In this document: piece by piece, positions 43,695-51,769 of the stretch | Position numbering within the stretch: the stretch's first letter is position 1 | Layout of the letters: every line of letters begins with the position of its first letter | Source: Loki-b32 sp964493385 | Lineage (GTDB): Archaea; Asgardarchaeota; Lokiarchaeia; Sigyniarchaeales; SOKP01 | Reading direction: 5' to 3' | Assembly (NCBI GenBank): GCA_964493385.1 | Contig: CAZBNW010000003.1 | Span: 1 to 64,000 of the forward strand | Length of the DNA: 64,000 bases | Made by a program: the position numbers and the translations under genes | Notes under the pieces: generated by a model | The model's database searches: none | The model's input: only the letters and a program-made list of their open reading frames with translations | Told to the model about the DNA's origin: nothing

Positions 43695-44732
43695 TTAAAC
43701 GTATTTTTCTTCAAATATTTTTCGTAATGTATCTGATTCTCGTACCAAGTCTAAAGCGATTTGCGCATGATTTTTTGCATATCCACACCCAATCAACATT
43801 TTAACATCTTTACCAATTCCTTCTGCTCCTAATGCAGCTTTTGTAAAACTCGTTGCCATGGAAAAGAAATATACTATTCCTTCATCTTTTACTGGGAGGA
43901 TACAAGACATCTCCGTGTTGGGAATACTTAGACAATTTATTGAGACATCTACTTCTTTTCCATTATTTACTTCAAGAACTTTATTTAAAACATCAATAGG
44001 ATTTAACACATCGGCAATTATTATTTCATCACAAAAATCGCTTTTTTTAAGAAAAACTGCCCTCTTTTCATTTCTTGCTTGGCCAATGACTCTTCCTTTC
44101 TTTCCAACCATCTTTTTAGCCATTAAAGAACACATCAATCCTGATTTTCCTGTAGCTCCTAAAATTAATACTGTATTTCCAGGTTTTACTAAGTTTTTTA
44201 CTTGAGCTGGAGCCCCTGCTACATCAAGAATAGCTAATGCTAAGGTATCCTCCATATCTTCAGGAAGCTTAGCATATATTCCACTTTCAAAAAGAATTGC
44301 TTTTCCCTCAATTTTAACCCTATCAATATCAGGTTGAATATTTAGAATTTTATCTATCCTAAGTGGTGTTAAGGAAAGTGAAACAAGTGTAGCAATTTTA
44401 TCACCAATGTTTAAGTCAATTTTGCCTTTTAAAGCATCACCAATATTTTCAATGTTCCCTATTAGCATTCCACCAGAGCCAGTCACTGGATTCTGCATTT
44501 TACCCCTATTATTTACAATTTCTATTATCTTTTGTTTAACTTTTTCCATATCGTTATGCTCTTCTTCTCTGAGCTGATTAAAACTAGCAGAATCAATATT
44601 TAAGTAATCAACATCTATTAAAATTTCATTATCAAAAATATCCATATTATTTGAAATTGTTATTGCAGGTTGGGGTAAAGCTCCTTTTGGTTCAATTACT
44701 CTATGAGTTCCATATTTATTTCCTTTTTTCAT
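43695..44732 (-). CDS. kdd: L-erythro-3,5-diaminohexanoate dehydrogenase
   Basis: 345 aa. The N-terminus (YGTHRVIEPKGALPQPA) is the family signature, followed by NRGKMQNPVTGSGGMLIG, another hallmark of Kdd, and an NAD-binding Rossmann segment VLILGATGKSGLMCSLMA. KDVKMLIGCGYAKNHAQIAL closes the conserved core. The enzyme oxidatively deaminates 3,5-diaminohexanoate to 3-keto-5-aminohexanoate with NAD+. It sits between kce and kamA, the usual company. ATG preceded directly by the kce end, 8 bp apart; no alternative start is needed. Confidence 0.92.
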   Translation of the reverse strand: MKKGNKYGTHRVIEPKGALPQPAITISNNMDIFDNEILIDVDYLNIDSASFNQLREEEHNDMEKVKQKIIEIVNNRGKMQNPVTGSGGMLIGNIENIGDALKGKIDLNIGDKIATLVSLSLTPLRIDKILNIQPDIDRVKIEGKAILFESGIYAKLPEDMEDTLALAILDVAGAPAQVKNLVKPGNTVLILGATGKSGLMCSLMAKKMVGKKGRVIGQARNEKRAVFLKKSDFCDEIIIADVLNPIDVLNKVLEVNNGKEVDVSINCLSIPNTEMSCILPVKDEGIVYFFSMATSFTKAALGAEGIGKDVKMLIGCGYAKNHAQIALDLVRESDTLRKIFEEKYV

Positions 44733-44740
44733 ATCACATC

Positions 44741-45574
44741 TTAATCCATTATTATTAATCCTAATATTTTTCTTGCATCATTAGGTGTAGCAATATTTCT
44801 TCCTAATTCCTTTGATATTCTAACCACTTTTTCTACTAATTCTCCATTTGATTTTGCTAATATACCTTTAGACAAATAGATGTTATCTTCAAATCCAACT
44901 CTCGCATGACCGCCCATTATTATAGATAACGTAACCATTGGAAATTCATGTCTTCCAATAGCACCAACACAAAATGTAGAATTTTCAGGAATACTATTTG
45001 TTAAAAAAATTAAATCCCTTACTGATGCATTTATGCCTCCTTTTACTCCTAACATGAAATTAAAATGCATTGGATCTTTTATATATCCTTTATTATGTAA
45101 TCCTAATGCAGTATCAACCATTCCTTTGTCAAAGCACTCCAACTCATATTTTATCCCAAGCTTATTCATTTCTTCAGCAAAATGGATTATTGTATTTTCT
45201 GTATTGACAAATATTTCATCTCCCCCGAAATTCATTGTTCCACAATCGAGTGTAGCCATTTTGGGGGGAGGTTCTAAATAGATAGGTTGAAGTCTTTCCT
45301 CATTAGTCATTCCAACTGCTCCCCCCGTAGAAGGCATAATAATGACATCTGGGCATCGTTTTTTTATCTCTTCAATACATACTCTAAATCTTTCCTTATT
45401 TTGAGTAGGAGTTCCATTATCTTCTCTCACATGTAAATGAATTATGCTAGCTCCAGCTTTATAAGCTAATTCCGCTTCTCTTCCTATTTCTTCTACAGTG
45501 TAAGGTATGCTTGGATTATTCTCCTTTGAAACTTCTGCTCCACATATAGCTGCTGTTATTATAAGTTTTTCCAT
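44741..45574 (-). CDS. kce: 3-keto-5-aminohexanoate cleavage enzyme (BKACE)
   Basis: 277 aa of the DUF849/BKACE family. IIHLHVREDNGTPTQ holds the zinc-binding HxH; MPSTGGAVGMTNEERL and LDCGTMNFGG are the acetyl-CoA/keto acid contact loops; VGAIGRHEFPM is near the C-terminal zinc glutamate region. Kce joins 3-keto-5-aminohexanoate with acetyl-CoA to give acetoacetate and 3-aminobutyryl-CoA. First gene of the leftward operon. The ATG (45574) after GAGGA was taken instead of the preceding TTG. The remaining steps (ammonia lyase, CoA transferase) are not encoded in this window. Confidence 0.92.
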   Translation of the reverse strand: MEKLIITAAICGAEVSKENNPSIPYTVEEIGREAELAYKAGASIIHLHVREDNGTPTQNKERFRVCIEEIKKRCPDVIIMPSTGGAVGMTNEERLQPIYLEPPPKMATLDCGTMNFGGDEIFVNTENTIIHFAEEMNKLGIKYELECFDKGMVDTALGLHNKGYIKDPMHFNFMLGVKGGINASVRDLIFLTNSIPENSTFCVGAIGRHEFPMVTLSIIMGGHARVGFEDNIYLSKGILAKSNGELVEKVVRISKELGRNIATPNDARKILGLIIMD

Positions 45575-45870
45575 CAAAAAATCCTCTTACAGTGTAAAAA
45601 GAATATGAATTATAATAAATAATAACTTACAGATATAAAACATTAGTATTATGCCTTAGTTTTAATAGAATTGTAATTCATTTTAATAATAAGTGATTTT
45701 CCAAAAAAAATCACTTTATGTACTAAAAAATTTAAGTTAAGTTAACAAAATTTTCTGAATCTTATTGTTTCTATTGAAATTGAGATCTAATCAAGAGTAA
45801 ATTTCTTAAAGTTAATAATAATAAACATTAATTAAAGTTGTATTGAAATTACGTTAAAGTAGATGAATAA
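45575..45870. promoter_or_regulatory. intergenic region with divergent lysine and histidine operon promoters
   Basis: About 295 bp of very AT-rich DNA between the divergent kce and hisIE genes. It must hold both promoters. I could not single out a convincing TATA box, operator or riboswitch. The only ribosome-binding site evident is GAGGA before kce. Confidence 0.4.
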
Positions 45871-47064
45871 ATGTTAAGATTTGAATTAAATATAAGTAAA
45901 ATTAAATCAAATAGGAAGAATTTGCTTAAAATCGACGATAATTTTATAATTAATTATGCAAAAAGTATAAATTTATTTGGTAGTATCGTAATAAATAATT
46001 GTCCCTCTAATAATCTTCTAAAACGGGTTTGTAGTGTTGCTGAATGCTATTTAATAATGAATTCCCCTAATTTAGAATCGATAAAATTAGGGTTACAAAT
46101 GGGTGTAAAAAAATTTATCATTCCTGAAAAAGAAATTGAAAAAATCAACAAAACTATATCGAAAAATATAATTATGGCTAGGATTACACTAAAAGACAAA
46201 TCTGTTTTTAAGAACGATTTAAATTCACTTAGAGAACAATTTAGTGCAATTTTTAACCGTTTAAAACCATATTGTTCAGAATTTTTGATTGATTGGGATA
46301 ATAAATTAAATTTAAGCAGAAATGCAGTACTAAAAATCGCAGATTCCATTTCCAGTGTAGTTAAAACTCAACTAACATTTTTAGATCCAGATGGTCAAAA
46401 TTCTAAAGAATTAGAAAATAAAGGAATTAATCCATTTGTAATTTCATCTAATGTATTTTCAGAAAAAGAAATGTTAAAAATCTTTAAATTCATCCTAAAT
46501 TTTCATAAACAAGGTGGGCTCATCCCTACTATCGTTCAAGATGATCACAATCAAATATTAATGCTAGCATATTCATCACAGGATTCTTTAACTCAGGCTT
46601 TAATTCAAAAGCAAGGGATCTATTTTAGTCGTTCCCGAAAATCAATTTGGATTAAAGGAGAAACAACAGGAAACTATCAAGAATTATATCAAGCAAGATA
46701 TGATTGTGATCAAGATACACTTTTATTTACTGTTCATCAATTGGGATCTGCATGCCATTTACAACGATATTCATGTTTCAAAGATAAAAACTTTGGTTTT
46801 TTAGATTTATATGAAATCATTCAAAATAGGATTAAAAATCCTGTTCCAAATTCGTACACTAGTAAAATTTCAAAAAGTGAGGGATTAATTATTGAAAAAA
46901 TAAGAGAAGAAAGTAATGAGCTTATAAATTATGTTAATCAAGAGAATTTAATATGGGAAATTGCAGACTTACTATATTTCATTCTTGTTCTTATGGCTAA
47001 GAAAGGAATCAAGATTCAAGATGTATTAAATGAGTTATGGAGGAGAAGAAATTATGGAAATTAA
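45871..47064 (+). CDS. hisIE: HisIE with extra N-terminal TIM-barrel-like domain
   Basis: 397 aa. Residues ~210-305 are phosphoribosyl-AMP cyclohydrolase (GGLIPTIVQDDHNQILMLAY; SRSRKSIWIKGETTGN; RYDCDQDTLLF; GSACHLQRYSCF with the zinc cysteines). Residues ~310-397 are phosphoribosyl-ATP pyrophosphatase (KIREESNELINYV, WEIADLLYFILVLM). The first ~205 residues are not part of bacterial HisIE; they look like a degenerate HisA-type barrel half (NLESIKLGLQMGVKKFII) and resemble the N-terminal region of fungal HIS4, which also precedes HisI-HisE. First gene of the histidine operon, overlapping the hisG start. It performs steps 2 and 3 of histidine synthesis. Confidence 0.88.
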   Translation: MLRFELNISKIKSNRKNLLKIDDNFIINYAKSINLFGSIVINNCPSNNLLKRVCSVAECYLIMNSPNLESIKLGLQMGVKKFIIPEKEIEKINKTISKNIIMARITLKDKSVFKNDLNSLREQFSAIFNRLKPYCSEFLIDWDNKLNLSRNAVLKIADSISSVVKTQLTFLDPDGQNSKELENKGINPFVISSNVFSEKEMLKIFKFILNFHKQGGLIPTIVQDDHNQILMLAYSSQDSLTQALIQKQGIYFSRSRKSIWIKGETTGNYQELYQARYDCDQDTLLFTVHQLGSACHLQRYSCFKDKNFGFLDLYEIIQNRIKNPVPNSYTSKISKSEGLIIEKIREESNELINYVNQENLIWEIADLLYFILVLMAKKGIKIQDVLNELWRRRNYGN

Positions 47065-48064
47065 AAGAACATTAGAAAATCCAAATTCACGATTGATTCG
47101 TATGGGAATTCCCTCAAAAGGTCGTATGGCAGCGGAAACCCTAGAGTTTTTAAATAAATGTGGTTTCAAAATAATGCGAAACAGACAACAATATATTGGG
47201 GGGCTAGAAGGATTTCCAGAGATCCAAATAGTATTTCAACGACAAGAGGATATCATTCATGGTGTTATTAAAGGGAGTTTAGCTTATGGAATCGTAGGTT
47301 TAGATTTATTGAATGAGATCACTAAGAAAGATCCAGATAAAACTGTGATTATTCATGAGGATTTAGGATTTGGGAAGTGCACCTTAGAAGTATTAATACC
47401 TGAAGAGTGGACAGAGAATTCAATGAGAGATTTGAATAAAAGCAAAAAAATTTTACGTGTTGCTTCTAAATTTCCTTTATTGACGAAAAAATTCTTCGAT
47501 CACTATAACTTAGATTTTGAATTGGTTGAAGCAGCAGGAACATTGGAAGTGGCCCCTGCGCTAGGCTATTCTGATATAATTGTTGATTTAGTTTCTACAG
47601 GGCAAACCATAAAAGATAATAGATTAAAGAGATTACAAGATGGATGTATTCTTCAATCCCAAGCATGTTTTATAGCGAATCGAAAAAGTCTAAAAGAAAA
47701 TCAGATAGTTCTAAACTTTGCCCAAACATTTTTAGAGTACTTTGAAGCTACATTAAGAGCAAAAAATTATGTTTCTGTATTTATTAATATGCGGGGAGAT
47801 GATCCTAAATCGATTGCTGAAAAAATGTTTGCTAAGGAAAACTTAGAAGGTCTCCAAGGTCCTACAATCTCGCGAGTCATTTCTCCGCGGGGAGGTTCTT
47901 GGTTTGCCGTTCATATAATTGTTGAAAAGAAGAAGTTGACGGAAACAATAAGAGCACTACGGGAAATCGGTGGTAGCGGTGTTGTTGTTAGCCCTACATT
48001 ATTTATTTTTGAAGAAGAACCAACCCGATATAAAACATTATTAAAAAATTTGGAGGCAAATTAA
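47054..48064 (+). CDS. hisG: ATP phosphoribosyltransferase, long form
   Basis: 336 aa. NSRLIRMGIPSKGRMAAETL and YIGGLEGFPEIQIVFQR start the catalytic domain; EAAGTLEVAPALGYSDIIVD and LVSTGQTIKDNRL are the PRPP-binding region. The C-terminal ~90 residues (SVFINMRGDDPKSIAEKMF ... GGSGVVVSPTLFIFE) form the ACT-like regulatory domain of long-form HisG, so no HisZ is needed and feedback inhibition by histidine is expected. The ATG at 47054, after GGAGGAG, overlaps the end of hisIE; an upstream in-frame codon at 47030 would overlap more. Catalyses the first committed step, ATP + PRPP. Confidence 0.92.
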   Translation: MEIKRTLENPNSRLIRMGIPSKGRMAAETLEFLNKCGFKIMRNRQQYIGGLEGFPEIQIVFQRQEDIIHGVIKGSLAYGIVGLDLLNEITKKDPDKTVIIHEDLGFGKCTLEVLIPEEWTENSMRDLNKSKKILRVASKFPLLTKKFFDHYNLDFELVEAAGTLEVAPALGYSDIIVDLVSTGQTIKDNRLKRLQDGCILQSQACFIANRKSLKENQIVLNFAQTFLEYFEATLRAKNYVSVFINMRGDDPKSIAEKMFAKENLEGLQGPTISRVISPRGGSWFAVHIIVEKKKLTETIRALREIGGSGVVVSPTLFIFEEEPTRYKTLLKNLEAN

Positions 48065-49389
48065 TGATTCCAATTTATTCTTTAGAGGAAGCGAAAAGCA
48101 GAATTCTTAAGCGTAGAAATATCATAGATAATCCATTGCCCCCTCATGTAAATCAACGGATTATAGAAATCTTCGGGCAATCTTTAACACCACAAGAAGT
48201 GGTATTACGTATTATTAAAGACGTAAAAGAGAATGGTGATGCTGCTCTTATTGAATGGACAAAAAAGTTGGATAAAATTGATATTTCTGAAGCGATTGAA
48301 GTTGATTTTAATCAAATAGAAGTAGCACTTATTTCTATTGATGATAAAATTAAAGATGCACTCATCGAATCAAGAGATAGAATCTTAACATTCCACAGAA
48401 AGCAACCCATATCCTCCTGGATTACAAATGATTTAGGAGGAAATTTAGGTCAATTAATAAATCCTATATCTCGAGTAGGGATATACGTACCTGGGGGCAC
48501 AGCTCCACTTCCATCAACTATTATTCATAGTGTGTGTCCTGCAGTTATAGCTGGTGTCAAAGAGATAGTTATAGTCAGTCCGCCACCAATTTCTCCAATA
48601 ATTCTAGCTACGTGTAATTTAATCAATCAATTGAATGTTAACCTAAAAGTTTTTCGCATTGGAGGGGCTCAAGCAATTGCCGCTCTCGCTTTTGGGACTC
48701 AAACTGTTCCAAATGTTAATAAAATCGTAGGGCCTGGAAATATTTTCGTAACGCTTGCTAAACGAGAAGTATTTGGGATTGTTGGTATTGATAATATTGC
48801 TGGTCCAACTGAAGCATTAATTTTAGCTGACGGTACGGCTAATCCAGAATTAATCGCATTTGATTTGCTGGCGCAAGCTGAACATGATTTTTTATCAATA
48901 CCAATTTTAATTACTACTGATCAAAACTTAGCAAATATGGTTAAAAATTCAGTCGAACAGCAATTATTAGACTTGTCGCGTGCTGAAATTGCTCAATATG
49001 CTATTGAACACAATGGTGGAATTATCCTTATTCCCAATATTAAAGAAGCTATCATGCTAATCAATGAATTCGCCCCTGAACATCTATCTGTATTATTGAA
49101 AGATCCTTGGGAAATTCTACCTAATATAAAAAATTCTGGAGGTATCTTCTTAGGTGAACACTCTTGTGAAGTTATTGGTGACTATATTGCTGGACCCAGT
49201 CATGTTATGCCTACAGGTGGATCTGCAAAATTTTCTTCGCCGTTATCAGTTTTAGATTTTGTAAAAATAACAAATTTAATAGCTTTAGATAAAAGAACTG
49301 TTAATTCAATAGCACCATTGGCAGAATTAATAGCTAATGCAGAACAACTCACGGCTCATTCAAAAGCCGCAAGGAGGCGATATAAATGA
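48064..49389 (+). CDS. hisD: histidinol dehydrogenase
   Basis: 441 aa, the normal HisD size. VGIYVPGGTAPLPSTIIHSV and FRIGGAQAIAALAFGTQTVP are family blocks; KIVGPGNIFVTLAKREVFG and IAGPTEALILAD bind NAD; LLAQAEHDFLSIPI and EFAPEHLSVLL hold zinc and catalytic histidines; GDYIAGPSHVMPTGGSAKF ends the active site. It oxidises histidinol twice to histidine. The ATG overlaps the hisG stop (TAATG), indicating translational coupling. Separate here, whereas fungal HIS4 fuses it behind HisIE; in this operon hisG lies between. Confidence 0.95.
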   Translation: MIPIYSLEEAKSRILKRRNIIDNPLPPHVNQRIIEIFGQSLTPQEVVLRIIKDVKENGDAALIEWTKKLDKIDISEAIEVDFNQIEVALISIDDKIKDALIESRDRILTFHRKQPISSWITNDLGGNLGQLINPISRVGIYVPGGTAPLPSTIIHSVCPAVIAGVKEIVIVSPPPISPIILATCNLINQLNVNLKVFRIGGAQAIAALAFGTQTVPNVNKIVGPGNIFVTLAKREVFGIVGIDNIAGPTEALILADGTANPELIAFDLLAQAEHDFLSIPILITTDQNLANMVKNSVEQQLLDLSRAEIAQYAIEHNGGIILIPNIKEAIMLINEFAPEHLSVLLKDPWEILPNIKNSGGIFLGEHSCEVIGDYIAGPSHVMPTGGSAKFSSPLSVLDFVKITNLIALDKRTVNSIAPLAELIANAEQLTAHSKAARRRYK

Positions 49390-50510
49390 CAAGAATTAAA
49401 CCTGTAGATCATATCATTTCAATTAATTCCTATAACGGAGTTAAATCCCTAGAACTCATTGCTGAAGAACTGAATATACCCGCAAAAAGTATTATTAAAC
49501 TAGATGGTAATGAAAATCCATATCCCCCCCTTCCAGAAGTGTTGACAACCTTAGGATCTCTTGAAAACGTTAGTTTTTATCCAGACATGTTAAGCTCTAA
49601 TTTATTAAAAATTTTAGCGAAAAAAGAAAATCTAAAACCTAAAAATTTTATAATTGGTTCTGGATCTGACGAATTAATCGAATTATTAATTAGAGCATAT
49701 GCAAGCCCTTCTGATACAGTTTTAACATATACTCCTACATTTGGGATGATATCGTTTTTAGCTCAGGTTTATGGAGTATATTTTAAAGTAATTCCTCAAA
49801 AGCTTGTAAAACAGGAGATTTTCGCTCAATACATTCTTGATGAGAACAGATTTATAAAAGCAGCAAAAAAAGCAAAAATAATTTTTCTCGCTCGCCCAAA
49901 TAATCCAGATGGACAAGTTTTGTCAGAAGAGTTCATAAAAAAGTTAACATCTCTTCCAGCTTTAGTTATTGTTGATGAGGCCTATATAGAATTCTCGAAT
50001 TTTCACAGTCTTGCAAAATGGGTTCCTCAGTATGAGAATCTTGTTGTTCTTCGAACATTTAGTAAAGCATATGGTTTAGGGGGGTTGCGTGTAGGCTATG
50101 GAATTATGCCAAATGATATTAGAAATATCTTGATGTCAATTAAACAGCCATATAATGTAAATGTAGTTGGACAAAAAGCAGCAATATCTGCTTTATCCAG
50201 CCCTTTAGTTAATGAAAGAATTGAGGAAATGAAAAAAATGAGAAATTGGTTTATAGATCAACTTATTTCGCTTCAAGAGCATTTTAAAATCTTTTGGATA
50301 CACCCTAGTGAAGCATGTTATGTTTTGCTTACTTTTGAATCTGCAGATATTATTAACAAGTTATATAAACTATTTTATTCAAAAGGAATTCTTGTACGAT
50401 ACTATTCCTCCTCAGATATGACTAATAACTTAAGGATTAGTATAGGTCTTCAAAAACAGATGGAGAAAGTAATCGAAGAATTTAAATTATTTTTAGAAGG
50501 TGTAAATTGA
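49386..50510 (+). CDS. hisC: histidinol-phosphate aminotransferase
   Basis: 374 aa fold-type I PLP enzyme. IKLDGNENPYPPLPEVL is the substrate-phosphate entry signature, FLARPNNPDGQVLS the cofactor loop, VIVDEAYIEFSN the pyridoxal Asp, and LRTFSKAYGLGGLRVGYG carries the Schiff-base lysine and the phosphate-binding Arg. It transfers the amino group from glutamate to imidazole-acetol phosphate. Start overlaps the hisD stop by 4 bp. Because it is inside a complete his operon, aromatic aminotransferase use is unlikely to be primary. Confidence 0.93.
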   Translation: MTRIKPVDHIISINSYNGVKSLELIAEELNIPAKSIIKLDGNENPYPPLPEVLTTLGSLENVSFYPDMLSSNLLKILAKKENLKPKNFIIGSGSDELIELLIRAYASPSDTVLTYTPTFGMISFLAQVYGVYFKVIPQKLVKQEIFAQYILDENRFIKAAKKAKIIFLARPNNPDGQVLSEEFIKKLTSLPALVIVDEAYIEFSNFHSLAKWVPQYENLVVLRTFSKAYGLGGLRVGYGIMPNDIRNILMSIKQPYNVNVVGQKAAISALSSPLVNERIEEMKKMRNWFIDQLISLQEHFKIFWIHPSEACYVLLTFESADIINKLYKLFYSKGILVRYYSSSDMTNNLRISIGLQKQMEKVIEEFKLFLEGVN

Positions 50511-50511
50511 G

Positions 50512-51117
50512 ATGAATCGCCAATCAAAACAAGAAAGGAAAACAAAAGAGTCGGTTGTGAGTATTTCTCTTAATCTTGATGGTTCTGGAGTTGCTAATAT
50601 TAACACTAGAATTGGATTTTTTGATCATATGTTAAACCACATTGCAATACATGGCCTATTTGATATTGAAGTTAAAGTGAACGGTGATCTTCACGTTGAT
50701 GCTCATCATACTATTGAAGATGTAGGGATAGTTTTAGGTAAAGCTTTTTTTCAAGCAATTGGAGATAAAACCGGGATAACCCGGATAGGACACTCTTATG
50801 TACCAATGGATGATGCTCTTGCTTTTGTGGCTATTGATTTTTCAAATCGTCCTTATTCCACTATAGAGATTCCATGGACAGGTAAATACTTTGGGACTAA
50901 ACAAGATGAACTTATACCAGTTACTTTAATAGACCACTTTTTACAAACGTTTGCAATGAATGCTAGTATTACACTTCACGTAAAGATTTTATCAGGAAAA
51001 GATGATCATCACAAGGCAGAAGCAGTTTTTAAAGCTCTTGGTCGTGCACTTGATAAAGCTTCTCGATTTGATGCAAAACGAAAGGAAGGCGTCCCATCTA
51101 CTAAAGGTTTACTATAA
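50512..51117 (+). CDS. hisB: imidazoleglycerol-phosphate dehydratase
   Basis: 201 aa, dehydratase only, without the phosphatase domain of enterobacterial HisB. TRIGFFDHMLNHIAIHGLFD and VDAHHTIEDVGIVLGKAF contain the Mn-binding His/Glu ligands; a second set is in LIDHFLQTFAMNAS and GKDDHHKAEAVFKALGRAL. It dehydrates imidazole-glycerol phosphate to imidazole-acetol phosphate. It follows hisC by one base. Histidinol-phosphatase, which must act after HisC, is not encoded in the window and has to be supplied elsewhere. Confidence 0.94.
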   Translation: MNRQSKQERKTKESVVSISLNLDGSGVANINTRIGFFDHMLNHIAIHGLFDIEVKVNGDLHVDAHHTIEDVGIVLGKAFFQAIGDKTGITRIGHSYVPMDDALAFVAIDFSNRPYSTIEIPWTGKYFGTKQDELIPVTLIDHFLQTFAMNASITLHVKILSGKDDHHKAEAVFKALGRALDKASRFDAKRKEGVPSTKGLL

Positions 51118-51159
51118 AAAAAATAAAATCCGTTTAATTAAATAAATGACTATCTTGTT

Positions 51160-51762
51160 ATGATAACAATAATCGATTACGGAACTGGAAACTTAAGATC
51201 AATTCAGCGAGCATTGCAAAGATATTATTCGGATGTAATAATATCAAGCGAAGTAAAGCATATTAAACATGCAAAAGGTATTGTTTTACCTGGTGTCGGA
51301 GCGTTTGGAGATGCAATTGAAGAATTGTTGCAAAGAAAGCTTTTTAAACTTTTAAAACAGATTATACCTCTAAAATCAACTTTAGGGATTTGTTTAGGAT
51401 TACAGATTTTATTAAATAGTTCAGAAGAGCGTCCTAGAGTTAAGGGTTTAGGCATCATTCCTGGTAAAGTAAAAAGACTTGCTCCCACAAAATTAATTCG
51501 AATTCCCCATACGGGATGGAATAGAATTATTCCCCTAAGGGAACCATATTTTTCAGGTTTCGCTTATTTTAATCATGCTTTTTATTGTGATGTTGTTGAT
51601 AAGGATTTTATTATTGCAGATTCTTTACATGGTATAAGATTTGGGGTTATTTTTAAATGTCGCACAATTTTAGCGACACAATTTCATCCCGAAAAAAGCA
51701 AAAGAATTGGGGAAGATATACTAAAATATTGGATTAATTCAATGATAAAAACGGTGAATTAA
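51160..51762 (+). CDS. hisH: imidazole glycerol phosphate synthase, glutaminase subunit
   Basis: 200 aa class I glutamine amidotransferase. IIDYGTGNLRSIQRAL and VLPGVGAFGDAIEEL are the HisH start; GICLGLQILLNSSEE carries the nucleophilic Cys; ATQFHPEKSKRIGEDIL the catalytic His-Glu pair. It delivers ammonia to the HisF barrel, which here is the C-terminal half of the next gene. The PHTGWNR segment is the usual HisF contact loop. Separated from hisB by 42 bp, the largest gap in the operon. Confidence 0.93.
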   Translation: MITIIDYGTGNLRSIQRALQRYYSDVIISSEVKHIKHAKGIVLPGVGAFGDAIEELLQRKLFKLLKQIIPLKSTLGICLGLQILLNSSEERPRVKGLGIIPGKVKRLAPTKLIRIPHTGWNRIIPLREPYFSGFAYFNHAFYCDVVDKDFIIADSLHGIRFGVIFKCRTILATQFHPEKSKRIGEDILKYWINSMIKTVN

Positions 51763-51769
51763 CATTACA

